Positions 24,533 to 34,057 of a DNA stretch of 41,294 nucleotides are shown here, piece by piece; the stretch's first letter is position 1; every line of letters starts with the position of its first letter. A program made the position numbers and the translations under genes. The DNA is from Moorena sp. SIO3I8 (lineage in GTDB: Bacteria; Cyanobacteriota; Cyanobacteriia; Cyanobacteriales; Coleofasciculaceae), in assembly GCF_010692325.1 (NCBI RefSeq), contig NZ_JAAHHW010000056.1, positions 1 through 41,294 on the forward strand, in the 5' to 3' direction. A model generated the notes under the pieces. It saw nothing but the letters and a program-made list of their open reading frames with translations, ran no database searches and had not been told where the DNA came from.

Positions 24533-25276
24533 ATGCATTTAGATCCCCTAGTCCCTAATTCTTTGTTGAATCTTTTGCAACTGGCTAGTCCCGTACTACC
24601 AGTGGGTGCTTACGGCTATTCTGAGGGTTTGGAAACATTAGTTGATATTGGTGTGATTCACAACCAGGCTACTCTGGACCAGTGGCTAGAGCATCAACTG
24701 CGCTATGGAGCCATTCGATTAGAAGCTTATGTTATAGTCCGAGCTTACGAAAGTTATGGCAAAGGGGATTTAGAGGGTTTGAACTACTGGAATGCTTGGG
24801 TAAGTGCTGCTAAGGAAACTTCTGAATTGCGATCGCAAAGTTGGCAGATGGGTAACTCGTTGATACGGTTACTGCTCGATTTGCACCCATCCACTGAAAC
24901 TATTGTCCAGACGACCGATGTAACCTCTCAAGAAAATCTAATCTCTCTACACGATGTAGCATCAGCTGTGGGTCAACCCTGTAATTATGCGATCGCGTTT
25001 GGGATTGGGGCTGCTCACTGGCAGATTGACATTACAGCTACAGTCTTAGGTTACTTACATAGCTGGGCATCTAATGTCATCGGTGCTGGGGTCAAATTGA
25101 TTCCCCTTGGTCAAACCGTTGGTCAACAGCTACTGCTAGCACTCAACCATAGACTTACTCTGACAACCGAAGATGTTTTAACTTTGGCGGATGAAAAATT
25201 AAGTAGTTGTGGCTGGGGATTAGCCCTGGCAAGTATGGCTCACGAAACTCAGTACACACGATTATTTCGCAGTTAA
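24533..25276 (+). CDS. ureF: urease accessory protein UreF
   Basis: 247 residues, the usual UreF length. Conserved stretches are LLQLASPVLPVGAYGYSEGLE near the N-terminus, HDVASAVGQPCNYAIAFG and LGYLHSWASNVIGAGVKLIPLGQT. UreF binds the UreD-urease complex and, with the GTPase UreG, directs nickel insertion into apo-urease in the cytoplasm. In many cyanobacteria ureF and ureG are neighbours; here ureG lies 13 kb downstream beyond the pix genes. A weak purine stretch (AAGCAAG) precedes the ATG. Confidence 0.95.
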   Translation: MHLDPLVPNSLLNLLQLASPVLPVGAYGYSEGLETLVDIGVIHNQATLDQWLEHQLRYGAIRLEAYVIVRAYESYGKGDLEGLNYWNAWVSAAKETSELRSQSWQMGNSLIRLLLDLHPSTETIVQTTDVTSQENLISLHDVASAVGQPCNYAIAFGIGAAHWQIDITATVLGYLHSWASNVIGAGVKLIPLGQTVGQQLLLALNHRLTLTTEDVLTLADEKLSSCGWGLALASMAHETQYTRLFRS

Positions 25277-25918
25277 TTCTTTTGAAAATAAATAATCCTT
25301 TTTTTAAAGACTTAATAAAGTTAGCTAGATTTTGTTGCTGATGTTACTGAGAGATGCTAGATTTTCTAGTTAGCAAAGTATACTACGACAATTAGCGTAT
25401 CTTAAGACTTATATCCTAGTTATGATTAAGGCAGAATAAATAAAGTTAAGTTTAATTAATTTTATTTAAAAAACAACCTTAATGAAGCTAAAATTTATCA
25501 AGGTCAGCTACTAATTTACCTTCAGTTTGGCTAACAGAGTTTTGCTTATGGTTAGTGAAACTCGATAATGGTGCATCTCCACAACCCTGGCTTGACTTGT
25601 CTGCTAACATTACCAGTTTGGTGCATTTCTACAAAACCAGGACTTAGGCAAAACTGGGCGACAAACCATATAATTTGTTACAAATAGAGTTGCTGCGTAA
25701 GTTCTGAAAACTATACACAATATCAGGATTCACAATATTATAATTCACAATATTACCTATTAGGTTTCTAGGGTTGTAGGGATTAATTAAAACAGTAAAT
25801 ATTGACAACATCGGTGCTAATATAGGTGCTATAAAAATAGTAATATTACTTGTTAAAGATTAATTTTTAATTGTTAGTTAATAGTTACTAATTTTGCTAT
25901 ATATCAATAGAGACACCA
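25277..25918. other. long AT-rich gap between ureF and the pix operon
   Basis: 642 bp with no recognised gene, element ends or structured RNA. It should contain the pix promoter. The stretch GGTGCATCTCCACAACC / GGTGCATTTCTACAAAACC (about 25569 and 25620) is a direct repeat of unknown meaning. Confidence 0.45.
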
Positions 25919-27172
25919 ATGACTACTCACAAAGTATTGACCACCGACAAACTGGCACAACAGATTCAAGCTTGCGCAAAGGCGCAATTGACTGGTCGGT
26001 TGGAGATTGAAGATCCCCAAGGTCAGCAGTGGACTCTTTTTTTCCACTTCGGTCGTTTGAGTGGCGGTGCTAGTAAAATGCATCCCATTCGTCGTTGGTG
26101 TCGGCAGTTGTCTGTACACTGCCCAGAACTATCAGCTGATCCTGTGTGTCAGGGGTCACCGGCTCAGCCGGTGTATTGGGATTACAAATCTCTAGCAGAA
26201 CTAGTCAGAGAGGGGAAAGTACCGCTCAGACAGATGAGGTCAGTTGTTGCTGGCAACTGTACGGAAATACTCTTCGATATCATCCAACGGCAGGAACAAC
26301 TCCGCTGTGGTTCATCAGAGCAACTAACTTACAGGCAGATTCCTCAAGACACTATTGATTCAACATCTGATTCAACCTTTGATTCAACCTTTGATTCAAG
26401 GTTGGTAGTAATTCGAGCTTCACAGATTTGGCAACAGGCAATGCTTGCTTGGGAGCCTTGGCAAGAGGCTGGTTTGGTAGATATTTCCCCTTCTTTGGCT
26501 CCGGTGATCTGGGATGCTGACAAATTGCGACAGCAGACCTCATTACTGGCCTACCACAACCTGACTACCTTAGTGGATGGCGATCGCACTTTGAGGGATT
26601 TAGCTTTGACGTTGAAACAGAATCTTTTGGCTCTGGCCCAATCAATCATGCCCTACATCCGAGTACAGGTGATGGGTCTGATCGAGGTTGGGGACTGGCG
26701 CTGTGATACTCACTTTACTAAAGCCACTAACCCAATGCCAGAAAATGCTCGAAGGTTTGGAGGACCAGTTCAGACATTACCAGCTAGTCCCTTGGTAGTT
26801 TATATCGAAGACAGCCACATCGATCGGCTGACCATGAGTCAAATTCTTGCCAATGCTGGTTATCGATTTATCAATGTTCAAGACCCTATCAAAGCCTTGC
26901 CGACCTTGCTAAAGCACAAACCACAGCTGATCTTCTTGGATTTGGTGATGCCGGTTTTAAACGGCTATGAAGTCTGTGCACAAATTCGTCGGGTTTCGGT
27001 GTTTCAAGACACGCCAGTGATTATGGTCACCAGTAATGACGGAATTGTAGACCGAGTGCGGGCCAAGATGGTCGGTTCTACAGACTTTTTAGCAAAGCCT
27101 ATTACTCGGTCAAAGGTATTGACAATTCTCCAGAGGCATCTCGGGGTTAGTCGTAATATCCTGTCCAGTTGA
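25919..27172 (+). CDS. pixG: PixG: PatA-type response regulator (PATAN-REC)
   Basis: 417 residues. The N-terminal two thirds have the PATAN/DUF4388-type features of PatA-family regulators (ACAKAQLTGRLEIEDPQGQQ, WTLFFHFGRLSGG). A C-terminal receiver domain (about 290-410) has the acidic pair in VYIEDSHIDR, phosphorylation site Asp341 in FLDLVMP and Lys in LAKP. In the Synechocystis pix/tax1 system PixG acts with PixH downstream of PixL to set the direction of pilus-based phototaxis. First gene of the pixGHIJL order. A small Asp/Ser/Thr/Phe repeat (DSTxDSTFDSTFDS) near residue 150 comes from a 12-bp slippage repeat. Confidence 0.88.
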   Translation: MTTHKVLTTDKLAQQIQACAKAQLTGRLEIEDPQGQQWTLFFHFGRLSGGASKMHPIRRWCRQLSVHCPELSADPVCQGSPAQPVYWDYKSLAELVREGKVPLRQMRSVVAGNCTEILFDIIQRQEQLRCGSSEQLTYRQIPQDTIDSTSDSTFDSTFDSRLVVIRASQIWQQAMLAWEPWQEAGLVDISPSLAPVIWDADKLRQQTSLLAYHNLTTLVDGDRTLRDLALTLKQNLLALAQSIMPYIRVQVMGLIEVGDWRCDTHFTKATNPMPENARRFGGPVQTLPASPLVVYIEDSHIDRLTMSQILANAGYRFINVQDPIKALPTLLKHKPQLIFLDLVMPVLNGYEVCAQIRRVSVFQDTPVIMVTSNDGIVDRVRAKMVGSTDFLAKPITRSKVLTILQRHLGVSRNILSS

Positions 27173-27411
27173 CTACTTACTTTAATACTTTAGTAAAGGG
27201 AACAGGGAGTAGGGAGTAGGTAACTTTCTATAAAAACTTATCACAATTAATTTACTATACCTACTATACCTATTCAATTAATTGAATTATTGTTATTTTA
27301 TTTTTAAGCTTATAAATTCAAAGTTATGGTAATTAGTTTAAACTAAAAAAAATGATTAACACTAAAAAACAAAAGAATTGTAATTAACATCATCAATAAG
27401 CAAAAAAAAAT

Positions 27412-27783
27412 ATGACTACAGTCCTTTTGGTTGAAGATAGTTTGACGGAAAATGAGATTCTAAGTTGTTACCTCAGAGAAGCTGGTCTCAACGTAGTTAG
27501 TGTCACCAGTAGTGAGGATGCCCAGATTAAACTCCAGTCCCAGAAACCAGATTTAGTGATTGTCGATGTGATTTTGCCAGGACAAAGCGGGTTTGAACTG
27601 TGCCGGGAACTCAAAACTAATTCCAACACCCAAATCATTCCAGTTGTGATTTGCTCAACTAAAGGAACTGATGCCGACAAACTCTGGGGTTCAATGCTGG
27701 GAGCTGATGCCTATTTACCTAAACCGATAAAGCAGCAAGAACTAATACAAACAATCCAGCAATTGTTAGGCATTAGGCATTAG
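27412..27783 (+). CDS. pixH: PixH: CheY-like response regulator
   Basis: 123 residues, a single receiver domain. The acidic residues are in LLVEDSLTE, phosphorylation site Asp52 in IVDVILPG, Thr/Ser in VICST, and Lys in YLPKPIK. It corresponds to PixH, the free receiver of the pix pathway, and should accept phosphate from PixL. A 239-bp gap with a few GGGAGTA heptamers separates it from pixG. The last residues (LGIRH) and the stop codon are encoded by the first units of an ATTAGGC repeat. Confidence 0.88.
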   Translation: MTTVLLVEDSLTENEILSCYLREAGLNVVSVTSSEDAQIKLQSQKPDLVIVDVILPGQSGFELCRELKTNSNTQIIPVVICSTKGTDADKLWGSMLGADAYLPKPIKQQELIQTIQQLLGIRH

Positions 27784-27815
27784 GCATTAAGTATTAGGTA
27801 TTAGGTATTAGGTAA
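27770..27815. repeat. ATTAGGC/ATTAGGT heptamer repeat at the pixH-pixI junction
   Basis: About six units, ATTAGGC then ATTAAGT/ATTAGGT. They span the pixH stop codon and run up to the pixI start codon, so they form the whole intergenic leader. Confidence 0.75.
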
Positions 27816-28375
27816 TGTTAAACTCCCTTGACCCAGTGGTAACACAAACCAATCTTGACCTACTGAACTTAGATCCACTAACCCCAGAAACCCGAGTGCG
27901 GTTGCTGCGTTTTCCTCTTGGAAAAGATGACAGTGTTCTGTTGCCCCTAGAGCAGATTACAGAAATTATCAGGGTGAATGTGCCGGAGGTTCTGCTGGTG
28001 CCGGAAATGCCCAGTTGCATTTTGGGAATTGGTAATTGGCGTTCAGAAATGCTCTGGTTGGTAGACCTAAACCAGCTGGTTGGCTATCCACCTCTGTCGA
28101 AGCTTGGGCAAGTTTCGGTATCTCCTGTGGCAATAGTAGTTCAGGTCAATGACCAGTCTTTGGGTCTGGTGGTATCCCATGTTAATGATATTGAGTTACA
28201 TGAATTGGAGCAACTCCAGCCACCGACTCCTGGTTTATTTCCTCCTAAGCTATTGCCTTTTCTCCTGGGGTACCTACCTGGGGATGGCGGTGCAGTTTTG
28301 GATGTCATGGCTATTACTCAATGTCCCCTATGGCAGACACATCAACGAGGGGACTCTTGGGGAGGAGAGTCTTGA
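27815..28375 (+). CDS. pixI: PixI: CheW-like adaptor
   Basis: 186 residues, a CheW-type adaptor. Typical features are [20 protein letters not shown] near the start, [20 protein letters not shown] and [20 protein letters not shown]. It couples the PixJ receptor to the PixL kinase. Its coding end lies 50 bp before the preferred pixJ start. It is followed by pixJ and preceded by pixH, the same order as in Synechocystis. Confidence 0.88.
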   Translation: MLNSLDPVVTQTNLDLLNLDPLTPETRVRLLRFPLGKDDSVLLPLEQITEIIRVNVPEVLLVPEMPSCILGIGNWRSEMLWLVDLNQLVGYPPLSKLGQVSVSPVAIVVQVNDQSLGLVVSHVNDIELHELEQLQPPTPGLFPPKLLPFLLGYLPGDGGAVLDVMAITQCPLWQTHQRGDSWGGES

Positions 28376-28425
28376 GGTTTTTCGACTTAGCCTCCTCCGA
28401 GATCTGGCAATTGATCAGGGCAATT

Positions 28426-31400
28426 ATGATGAGTTTTGATCAACCAAATCAATCCCATCAAACCAATTATGACTGCTTGACAAGCTGGTCACTAACTCTG
28501 CCCATTGAACAGTCTATTGGAAGAGTTACTACCGACTCGATTGCCTCTGAACTGCCATCATGGTCGGCAATTTTACCATTATCAGATGTTGAAAAAAACG
28601 AAACTATAACTATGCCACAATTTGATCAATCTGAGGAAATACTCAGTTCTAAGTCCCAACTCAATCAATCATCGAGTAATGGCAATGGCAAGGGGACACC
28701 TACCGGGGTTCAGTTTCACCTAGCCGTGGATATTGAGCAACACTGCAAGGGTGAGCGGCAGTGGTTATTCAACCTGGCCACCCAGATGCGCAAAGCAGAA
28801 ACTAGTGATGCCCTGTTGAGAACCACAGTGACTGAGGTTAGTCAGCGTTTACGGGTAGACCGAGCCTTGATTTTTCGCTTCCAGTCGGAGAATCGGGGTA
28901 CAGTGCTAGTTGAGTCGATGGTGGGTGGCTATACTCCCAGTCAGGGGGAGTACCTACCAGTGATTGCTTTTGGGGCTGAGAATCGGTCAGCCTACGAGCA
29001 ACAGGAAGTTATAGCCCTTAATGATATTAATGACCGGGCTGTTAGTCCTTTTCAACTCCAACTACTGGAACGATTCCAGGTCAAAGCCAGCTTAAGTCTA
29101 CCGATTTTGATCGAAGGGCAATTGTGGGGCTTACTAGTGGTGCAGCAATGTTCTGGTTCCCGGGAATGGCAGGAAGCTGACATTAGTCTGCTCTACCAAG
29201 TTGTTACTGAACTGAGGCTGAGTCTACAGCCAGTGGAATTGAGTAACCGATGGCGAGAGCAGGTGAAGCAGGAAAAGGTCTTGGCTCAAATCTTGGGCAC
29301 AATTCCACCGTCTTCTGATCCCAATATTGCCCTGGGCAACATTTGCCACGAACTGCGCCTGTTTTTCAAGGCTGATCGGGTAGTGGTTTATCGCTTCAAT
29401 CCTGACTGGAGTGGTGAATTTGTGGCTGAGTCAGTTGCAGAGGGTTGGGTGAGCCTGCTCCAAGACCAAAAGCAAAATCCTAACCTGACATCACCAGATC
29501 TATTTTCCTCTAGGCGCTGTACGGTCAAGCAAATCGGATCGGTGGCCAGCCCTACTACCGATACCTATTTAAAGCAGACACAAGGGGGCAGCTATTTCAA
29601 ACGTAAGCAGGTAGAGCGAGTTGACGACATCTATGCCGCTGGTTTTTCACAGTGCTACATTGAAACCTTAGAAAAATACCAGACCAATGCTTATATTATC
29701 GCCCCAATCTTTGATGGTGAACACCTCTGGGGCTTATTTGCCGTTTACCAGAACTCTCGCCCTCGGCGCTGGCAAGATAGTGACGTCGTGCTGCTGTCAC
29801 TAGTCAGTGACCGTCTCAGTAATATTCTCAAGCAATTGGACATTACAGCCCAGCTACAGGAGAAATCGGAGCAACTGGATATTGCGGTTAAGGGGGAACA
29901 CATAGCAAGTCGCTTCCTTGATAAGATACTTAAGAGTTCCGACATCAACAGTGTTTTCCAGACCGCTACTCAAGAAATCCGGCAGCAGCTGAAGTGCGAT
30001 CGCGTGGCTGTTTATCGCTTCAATCCTGACTGGAGTGGTGAGTTTGTGGCTGAAGATGTGGCACACGGTTGGATACCGTTAGTTGAACCGAGTATTAAAA
30101 AAGTCTGGCGCGATACCTATTTGGAGGAAACCGAAGGCGGTCGGTATCGCCACAATGAAACCTTAGCCATTGATGACATTTACAAGGTTGGTTACGATCA
30201 ATGTCACATAGACCTGTTAGAGCAATTTCAGGCTAAAGCTTATGTGATTGTACCGATTCTGCAAGGGGAAACCCTCTGGGGTTTCCTCGCAGCTTACCAG
30301 AACAATGGCCCTCGTCACTGGCAGAAAATGGAGGTGGGTATACTGGCTCAGATGGGCCGACAATTTGGGGTTGGCCTCCAGCAAACGGAGTATATTGAAC
30401 AACTGCGAGCAAAATCCAAGCAACTGCTATTGGCTGCAGACCTAGAAAAATCAGCAGTCAAAGTCATCAACAAAATCCGGCAATCTCGGAAACTGGAGAC
30501 GATTTTCAAGACCACAACCATAGAAATTCGTAAGCTCCTGATGGCTGACCGGGTCGGTCTGTTTCGCTTTGACCCTGACTCCGATTATAACGATGGAGAG
30601 TTGGTGTCTGAAGATGTGGTCAATGGGTACGATGGGATCCTGGGTAAGAAGGTTCACGACCATTGCTTTAGTCAACAGTATTCCCAGCACTATGTCGAAG
30701 GGCGAGTACACGCAGTTGCTGATATCTACAATGGGGATCTTGGCGATTGCTACATTGAGCTGCTAACTCAGTTTCAAGTCCGGGCTAACCTGGTGGTGCC
30801 ATTGCGTAAAGGGCTTGAACTGTGGGGATTTTTATGCATTCACCAATGCAGTAAGCCCCGTCAATGGCAGGAGTATGAGATTGATTTTGCCAAGCAGATT
30901 GCCCTACACTTTGAAGTTGCCCTACAACAAACAGAGTACCTGGCGCAAGTCGAGGCCAAATCTACCCAGGTCGCTAAAATCGCAGGGATGGAGCGAGCGG
31001 TAGTTGGAATCATCAACAAGATCCGTCAGTCTCGAAACCTAGATACCATTTTCAAGACAACCGCTATCGAAATGCGCAAGCTTCTTCAGGTTGACCGGGT
31101 GGGTGTATTTAAGTTTTACCCTAACTCTGGCTTTGATGATGGGGAATTGGTATCTGAGGATGTGGCATCAGGCTACCATGCCATGCTAGGAATCAAAGTT
31201 AACGACCACTGCTTTGGTGAACAGTATGCCCCTCACTACACCGAAGGACGTGTGCAAGCAGTTGCTGATGTCTACAATGCGGGTTTAAGCGATTGCCATA
31301 TTGAGCTGCTGGCTCAGTTCCAAGTCCGGGCTAATCTGGTTGTGCCCCTACTTCTTGCACCTGATTTGTGGGGATTGTTGTGCATTCACCAATGCAGTAA

Positions 31401-33714
31401 GCCCCGTCAATGGCAGGAGTATGAGATTGATTTTGCCAAGCAGATTGCCCTGCACTTTGGGGTAGCGCTACAGCAATTGAGCTACCTGGATCAAGTGGAG
31501 GCCAAATCTCACCAGCTTGCCCAAGCTGCTGTGCGGGAGCGAGTAGTAGCAAGCCTTAGCAACCATTTGTCCCAGTCTGTAGATGTTTATAGTATCTTCC
31601 AGAGTATTACCAAAGAGTTGCGGCAAGTGTTGGGAGCTGACCGGGTAGTAATCTATCGCTTCAACTCCGACTGGAGTGGTGAGTTTGTGGCTGAATCGGT
31701 TGCCCCTGGCTGGATTTCCCTAATCACTGAACAAGAAAGAGACGACCGCCTGAAGGTGGATACAACGGCTTATGAGCGCTGCCAAGTTACAGCCCTGAGT
31801 GTTAATTCTCGTAATCATGTTGATACCTGCTTGCAAGAAACCCAGGGTGGAGAGTTCGCCCGAGGTGACCGCTTCAAGAAGGTTGATGACATCTATGCCA
31901 TGGGTTTCGCTCCCTGCTACATCAACACTCTGGAACAATACCAAGCCAGGGCATATCTGATTATGCCAATTTTCCAAAGTGACAAGCTCTGGGGGCTGCT
32001 GGCGGCTTACCAAAATACGGGACCCCGTCAGTGGCAAGATACCGATGTCACCCTCATGCTCCAAATTAGTAATTCCCTGGGATTAGCCTTGCAGCGATCC
32101 CATTACCTAGATCAGTTACGAGCCCAATCTACCCAACTCACCAAAGCGGCTCAAATTGCTCAGGGGGTAACCAAAATAGTTGGTAAGCTGTTTCAGTCTC
32201 GGGATGTAAATACAATCTATCGTATCACAACCCAAGAAATCCGGCAGCTGCTCAAATGCGATCGCGTAGCCCTCTATCACTTCAATCCTGATTGGACTGG
32301 TCAGTTTGTGGCTGAGGCAGTTGCAACTGGTTGGTTAGCATGGGTGGGAGCAGATATCAAAGCCTTCTGGCCCGATACTTATCTACAAGACACCCAGGGA
32401 GGTCGGTATCGCAATCGTGAAAGCGTGGCCGTTGATGACATTTACACCTTTGGTTATTCTGACGGTTACCTAGAAACCTTAGAGCAATATGAGGTTAAGG
32501 CTTATATGCTGGCACCGATTTTTATACAAGGAACCTTATGGGGTTTACTGGGTACCTACCAAAATACTGGTCCTCGTGACTGGCAAGAGTTTGAACTCAA
32601 CGCCCTGGCTCAGATTGCGGTGCAAGTAGGGGCAGCCCTGCAACAGGCTGAGTATCTCGCACAAATCCAAAACCAGTCCCAGCAGCTGACCGATGCCGCA
32701 CAACGGGAGAAAGCCGACAAAGAAGCAGTACAGCGGGAGGTAATGCAGTTGCTCTCAGCAGTGCGACCAGCTCTAGAAGGAGACCTCACCGTCCGAGCTC
32801 CGGTAACCAACAATGAAGTAGGTACCATTGCTGATGCCTACAACAACACCTTACAAAGCCTGCGCCGGATTGTGACTCAAGTCCAGCAAGCTTCCAGGAA
32901 AGTTGCCCAAACGTCTGTTGACAGGGAATCCTCCATTGCCAAGCTCACAGCCCAAGCCCAGCAGCAATTTATGGCTCTCGGTCAAGCCTTAGAGAACATC
33001 CAGACCATGGTTAATTCTACAGAAGCTGTAGGTGAGAGTGCTCAACAGGTAGAAGTAGCAGTCCAAACCGCTAACCAAACCCTCCAAGCAGGGGATGCCG
33101 CCATGAACCGTACCGTAGATGGAATTCTCGAAATCCGGGAGACAGTGGCAGAAACCAGCAAACGGCTCAAGCGCCTGAGCGAATCGTCCCAGAAGGTTTC
33201 GAGGGTAGTAAACCTGATTAGCAACTTTACCAATCAGACCCAATTGCTAGCGTTGAATGCAGCCATTGAAGCCACCAGGGCCGGTGAGTATGGACGGGGT
33301 TTTGTAGTTGTTGCCGATGAAGTGCGTTCTCTAGCGCGTCAGTCAGCGGAAGCCACCACTGAGATCGAGCAGTTGGTGCAGGAGATCCAGAAGAGTACCG
33401 CTGAGGTTTCTACAGCCATGGATAAAGGTATTCAACAGGTTGCCCAAGGAACCGCAATGGTACAAGATACCCGTCTCACTCTCAATGCCATTGTTGAAGC
33501 TACCAGCCAAATCAGCCAGCTTGTAGAGGGTATTACCCAAGCCACCCAGGTACAGACCGAAGAGTTCCAATCCGTGACCCAAACCATGACTGAAGTTGCA
33601 GGAATTGCCAACAAAACTTCTGAGGATGCCATGGAAATTTCTACGTCTTTCCAAGAACTCCTAGCCATGGCTCAGAATCTTCAAGCCAGTGCTGACCAGT
33701 TCAAGGTTGAGTAG
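28426..33714 (+). CDS. pixJ: PixJ: phototaxis receptor with seven GAF domains and methyl-accepting output
   Basis: About 1762 residues from the ATG at 28426, chosen because AGGG lies five bases upstream; the frame is open from 28321 and would overlap pixI. Seven GAF domains lie at roughly 125-270, 300-470, 505-650, 690-835, 870-1015, 1050-1220 and 1260-1405. GAF2 to GAF6 keep the bilin-type Cys (410-411 CY, 593-594 CH, 775-776 CY, 957-958 CH, 1164-1165 CY); GAF7 has Gly1347 instead. GAF4 and GAF5 also carry the second-Cys motif DHCF (745-748 and 927-930). The C-terminus has a HAMP-like segment and a methyl-accepting signalling domain with [20 protein letters not shown]. No membrane segment is evident, so it is probably cytoplasmic or anchored through partners. 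Confidence 0.9.
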   Translation: MMSFDQPNQSHQTNYDCLTSWSLTLPIEQSIGRVTTDSIASELPSWSAILPLSDVEKNETITMPQFDQSEEILSSKSQLNQSSSNGNGKGTPTGVQFHLAVDIEQHCKGERQWLFNLATQMRKAETSDALLRTTVTEVSQRLRVDRALIFRFQSENRGTVLVESMVGGYTPSQGEYLPVIAFGAENRSAYEQQEVIALNDINDRAVSPFQLQLLERFQVKASLSLPILIEGQLWGLLVVQQCSGSREWQEADISLLYQVVTELRLSLQPVELSNRWREQVKQEKVLAQILGTIPPSSDPNIALGNICHELRLFFKADRVVVYRFNPDWSGEFVAESVAEGWVSLLQDQKQNPNLTSPDLFSSRRCTVKQIGSVASPTTDTYLKQTQGGSYFKRKQVERVDDIYAAGFSQCYIETLEKYQTNAYIIAPIFDGEHLWGLFAVYQNSRPRRWQDSDVVLLSLVSDRLSNILKQLDITAQLQEKSEQLDIAVKGEHIASRFLDKILKSSDINSVFQTATQEIRQQLKCDRVAVYRFNPDWSGEFVAEDVAHGWIPLVEPSIKKVWRDTYLEETEGGRYRHNETLAIDDIYKVGYDQCHIDLLEQFQAKAYVIVPILQGETLWGFLAAYQNNGPRHWQKMEVGILAQMGRQFGVGLQQTEYIEQLRAKSKQLLLAADLEKSAVKVINKIRQSRKLETIFKTTTIEIRKLLMADRVGLFRFDPDSDYNDGELVSEDVVNGYDGILGKKVHDHCFSQQYSQHYVEGRVHAVADIYNGDLGDCYIELLTQFQVRANLVVPLRKGLELWGFLCIHQCSKPRQWQEYEIDFAKQIALHFEVALQQTEYLAQVEAKSTQVAKIAGMERAVVGIINKIRQSRNLDTIFKTTAIEMRKLLQVDRVGVFKFYPNSGFDDGELVSEDVASGYHAMLGIKVNDHCFGEQYAPHYTEGRVQAVADVYNAGLSDCHIELLAQFQVRANLVVPLLLAPDLWGLLCIHQCSKPRQWQEYEIDFAKQIALHFGVALQQLSYLDQVEAKSHQLAQAAVRERVVASLSNHLSQSVDVYSIFQSITKELRQVLGADRVVIYRFNSDWSGEFVAESVAPGWISLITEQERDDRLKVDTTAYERCQVTALSVNSRNHVDTCLQETQGGEFARGDRFKKVDDIYAMGFAPCYINTLEQYQARAYLIMPIFQSDKLWGLLAAYQNTGPRQWQDTDVTLMLQISNSLGLALQRSHYLDQLRAQSTQLTKAAQIAQGVTKIVGKLFQSRDVNTIYRITTQEIRQLLKCDRVALYHFNPDWTGQFVAEAVATGWLAWVGADIKAFWPDTYLQDTQGGRYRNRESVAVDDIYTFGYSDGYLETLEQYEVKAYMLAPIFIQGTLWGLLGTYQNTGPRDWQEFELNALAQIAVQVGAALQQAEYLAQIQNQSQQLTDAAQREKADKEAVQREVMQLLSAVRPALEGDLTVRAPVTNNEVGTIADAYNNTLQSLRRIVTQVQQASRKVAQTSVDRESSIAKLTAQAQQQFMALGQALENIQTMVNSTEAVGESAQQVEVAVQTANQTLQAGDAAMNRTVDGILEIRETVAETSKRLKRLSESSQKVSRVVNLISNFTNQTQLLALNAAIEATRAGEYGRGFVVVADEVRSLARQSAEATTEIEQLVQEIQKSTAEVSTAMDKGIQQVAQGTAMVQDTRLTLNAIVEATSQISQLVEGITQATQVQTEEFQSVTQTMTEVAGIANKTSEDAMEISTSFQELLAMAQNLQASADQFKVE
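30835..31451 (+). repeat. tandem duplication of GAF4/GAF5 with identical 71-bp segments
   Basis: Positions 30835-30905 and 31381-31451 are identical over 71 bp and lie 546 bp (182 codons) apart, exactly one GAF-plus-linker unit. This marks a recent duplication or gene conversion. Confidence 0.85.
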
Positions 33715-33748
33715 TCATTTGCCTTGCTAAAATCCATTTTAAATGCGT

Positions 33749-33766
33749 TTTAGCATGCATGCTAAA
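33749..33766. promoter_or_regulatory. perfect 18-bp palindrome after pixJ
   Basis: TTTAGCATGCATGCTAAA, about 35 bp past the pixJ stop codon. It could be an operator-like site or the base of a weak terminator; no T run follows. Confidence 0.4.
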
Positions 33767-33827
33767 GGGGACTGGGATATATCTTTTTTATTTGATTTCA
33801 GGCTATAGACATTTTCAATGCACAAAA

Positions 33828-33885
33828 TTTTTATTAAAACTAGGAAAATTTTATTGAATAAAAATTTTCCTAGTTTTAATAAAAA
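33828..33885. terminator. perfect 25-bp stem hairpin between pixJ and pixL
   Basis: Stem 33828-33852 and 33861-33885 are perfect reverse complements (TTTTTATTAAAACTAGG then AAAATTTT), with an 8-base loop ATTGAATA. AT-rich, reading the same on both strands. It could end or attenuate the pixGHIJ transcript before pixL, or be a miniature element. Confidence 0.5.
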
Positions 33886-33946
33886 ATCACTAATAATACG
33901 AGCATTTTTTCGTATAATCAGTTAGAGATAATTTTTTTTATTTTAT

Positions 33947-34055
33947 CCCGATTCCCGATTCCCGATTCCCGATTCCCGATTCCCGATTCCCTACTCCCTA
34001 CTCCCTACTCCCTACTCCCTAAGAATAAAATACCTCACCCAATTGACAACTGCTC
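33947..34055. mobile_element. half copy of the TATAGCG/GAGGTAC element with CCCGATT/CCCTACT heptamers
   Basis: About ten CCCGATT and CCCTACT heptamers (33947-34020) are followed by a right end which in reverse reads TAGAGCAGTTGTCAATTGGG then TGAGGTAT. The left end is not recognisable. The element ends two bases before the pixL start codon. Confidence 0.5.
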
Positions 34056-34057
34056 TA

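Noticed and set aside
28321-28425. Longer pixJ start overlapping pixI
   Set aside because: The first 35 codons duplicate the pixI 3' end in another frame, while the ATG at 28426 has an AGGG ribosome site at normal distance.
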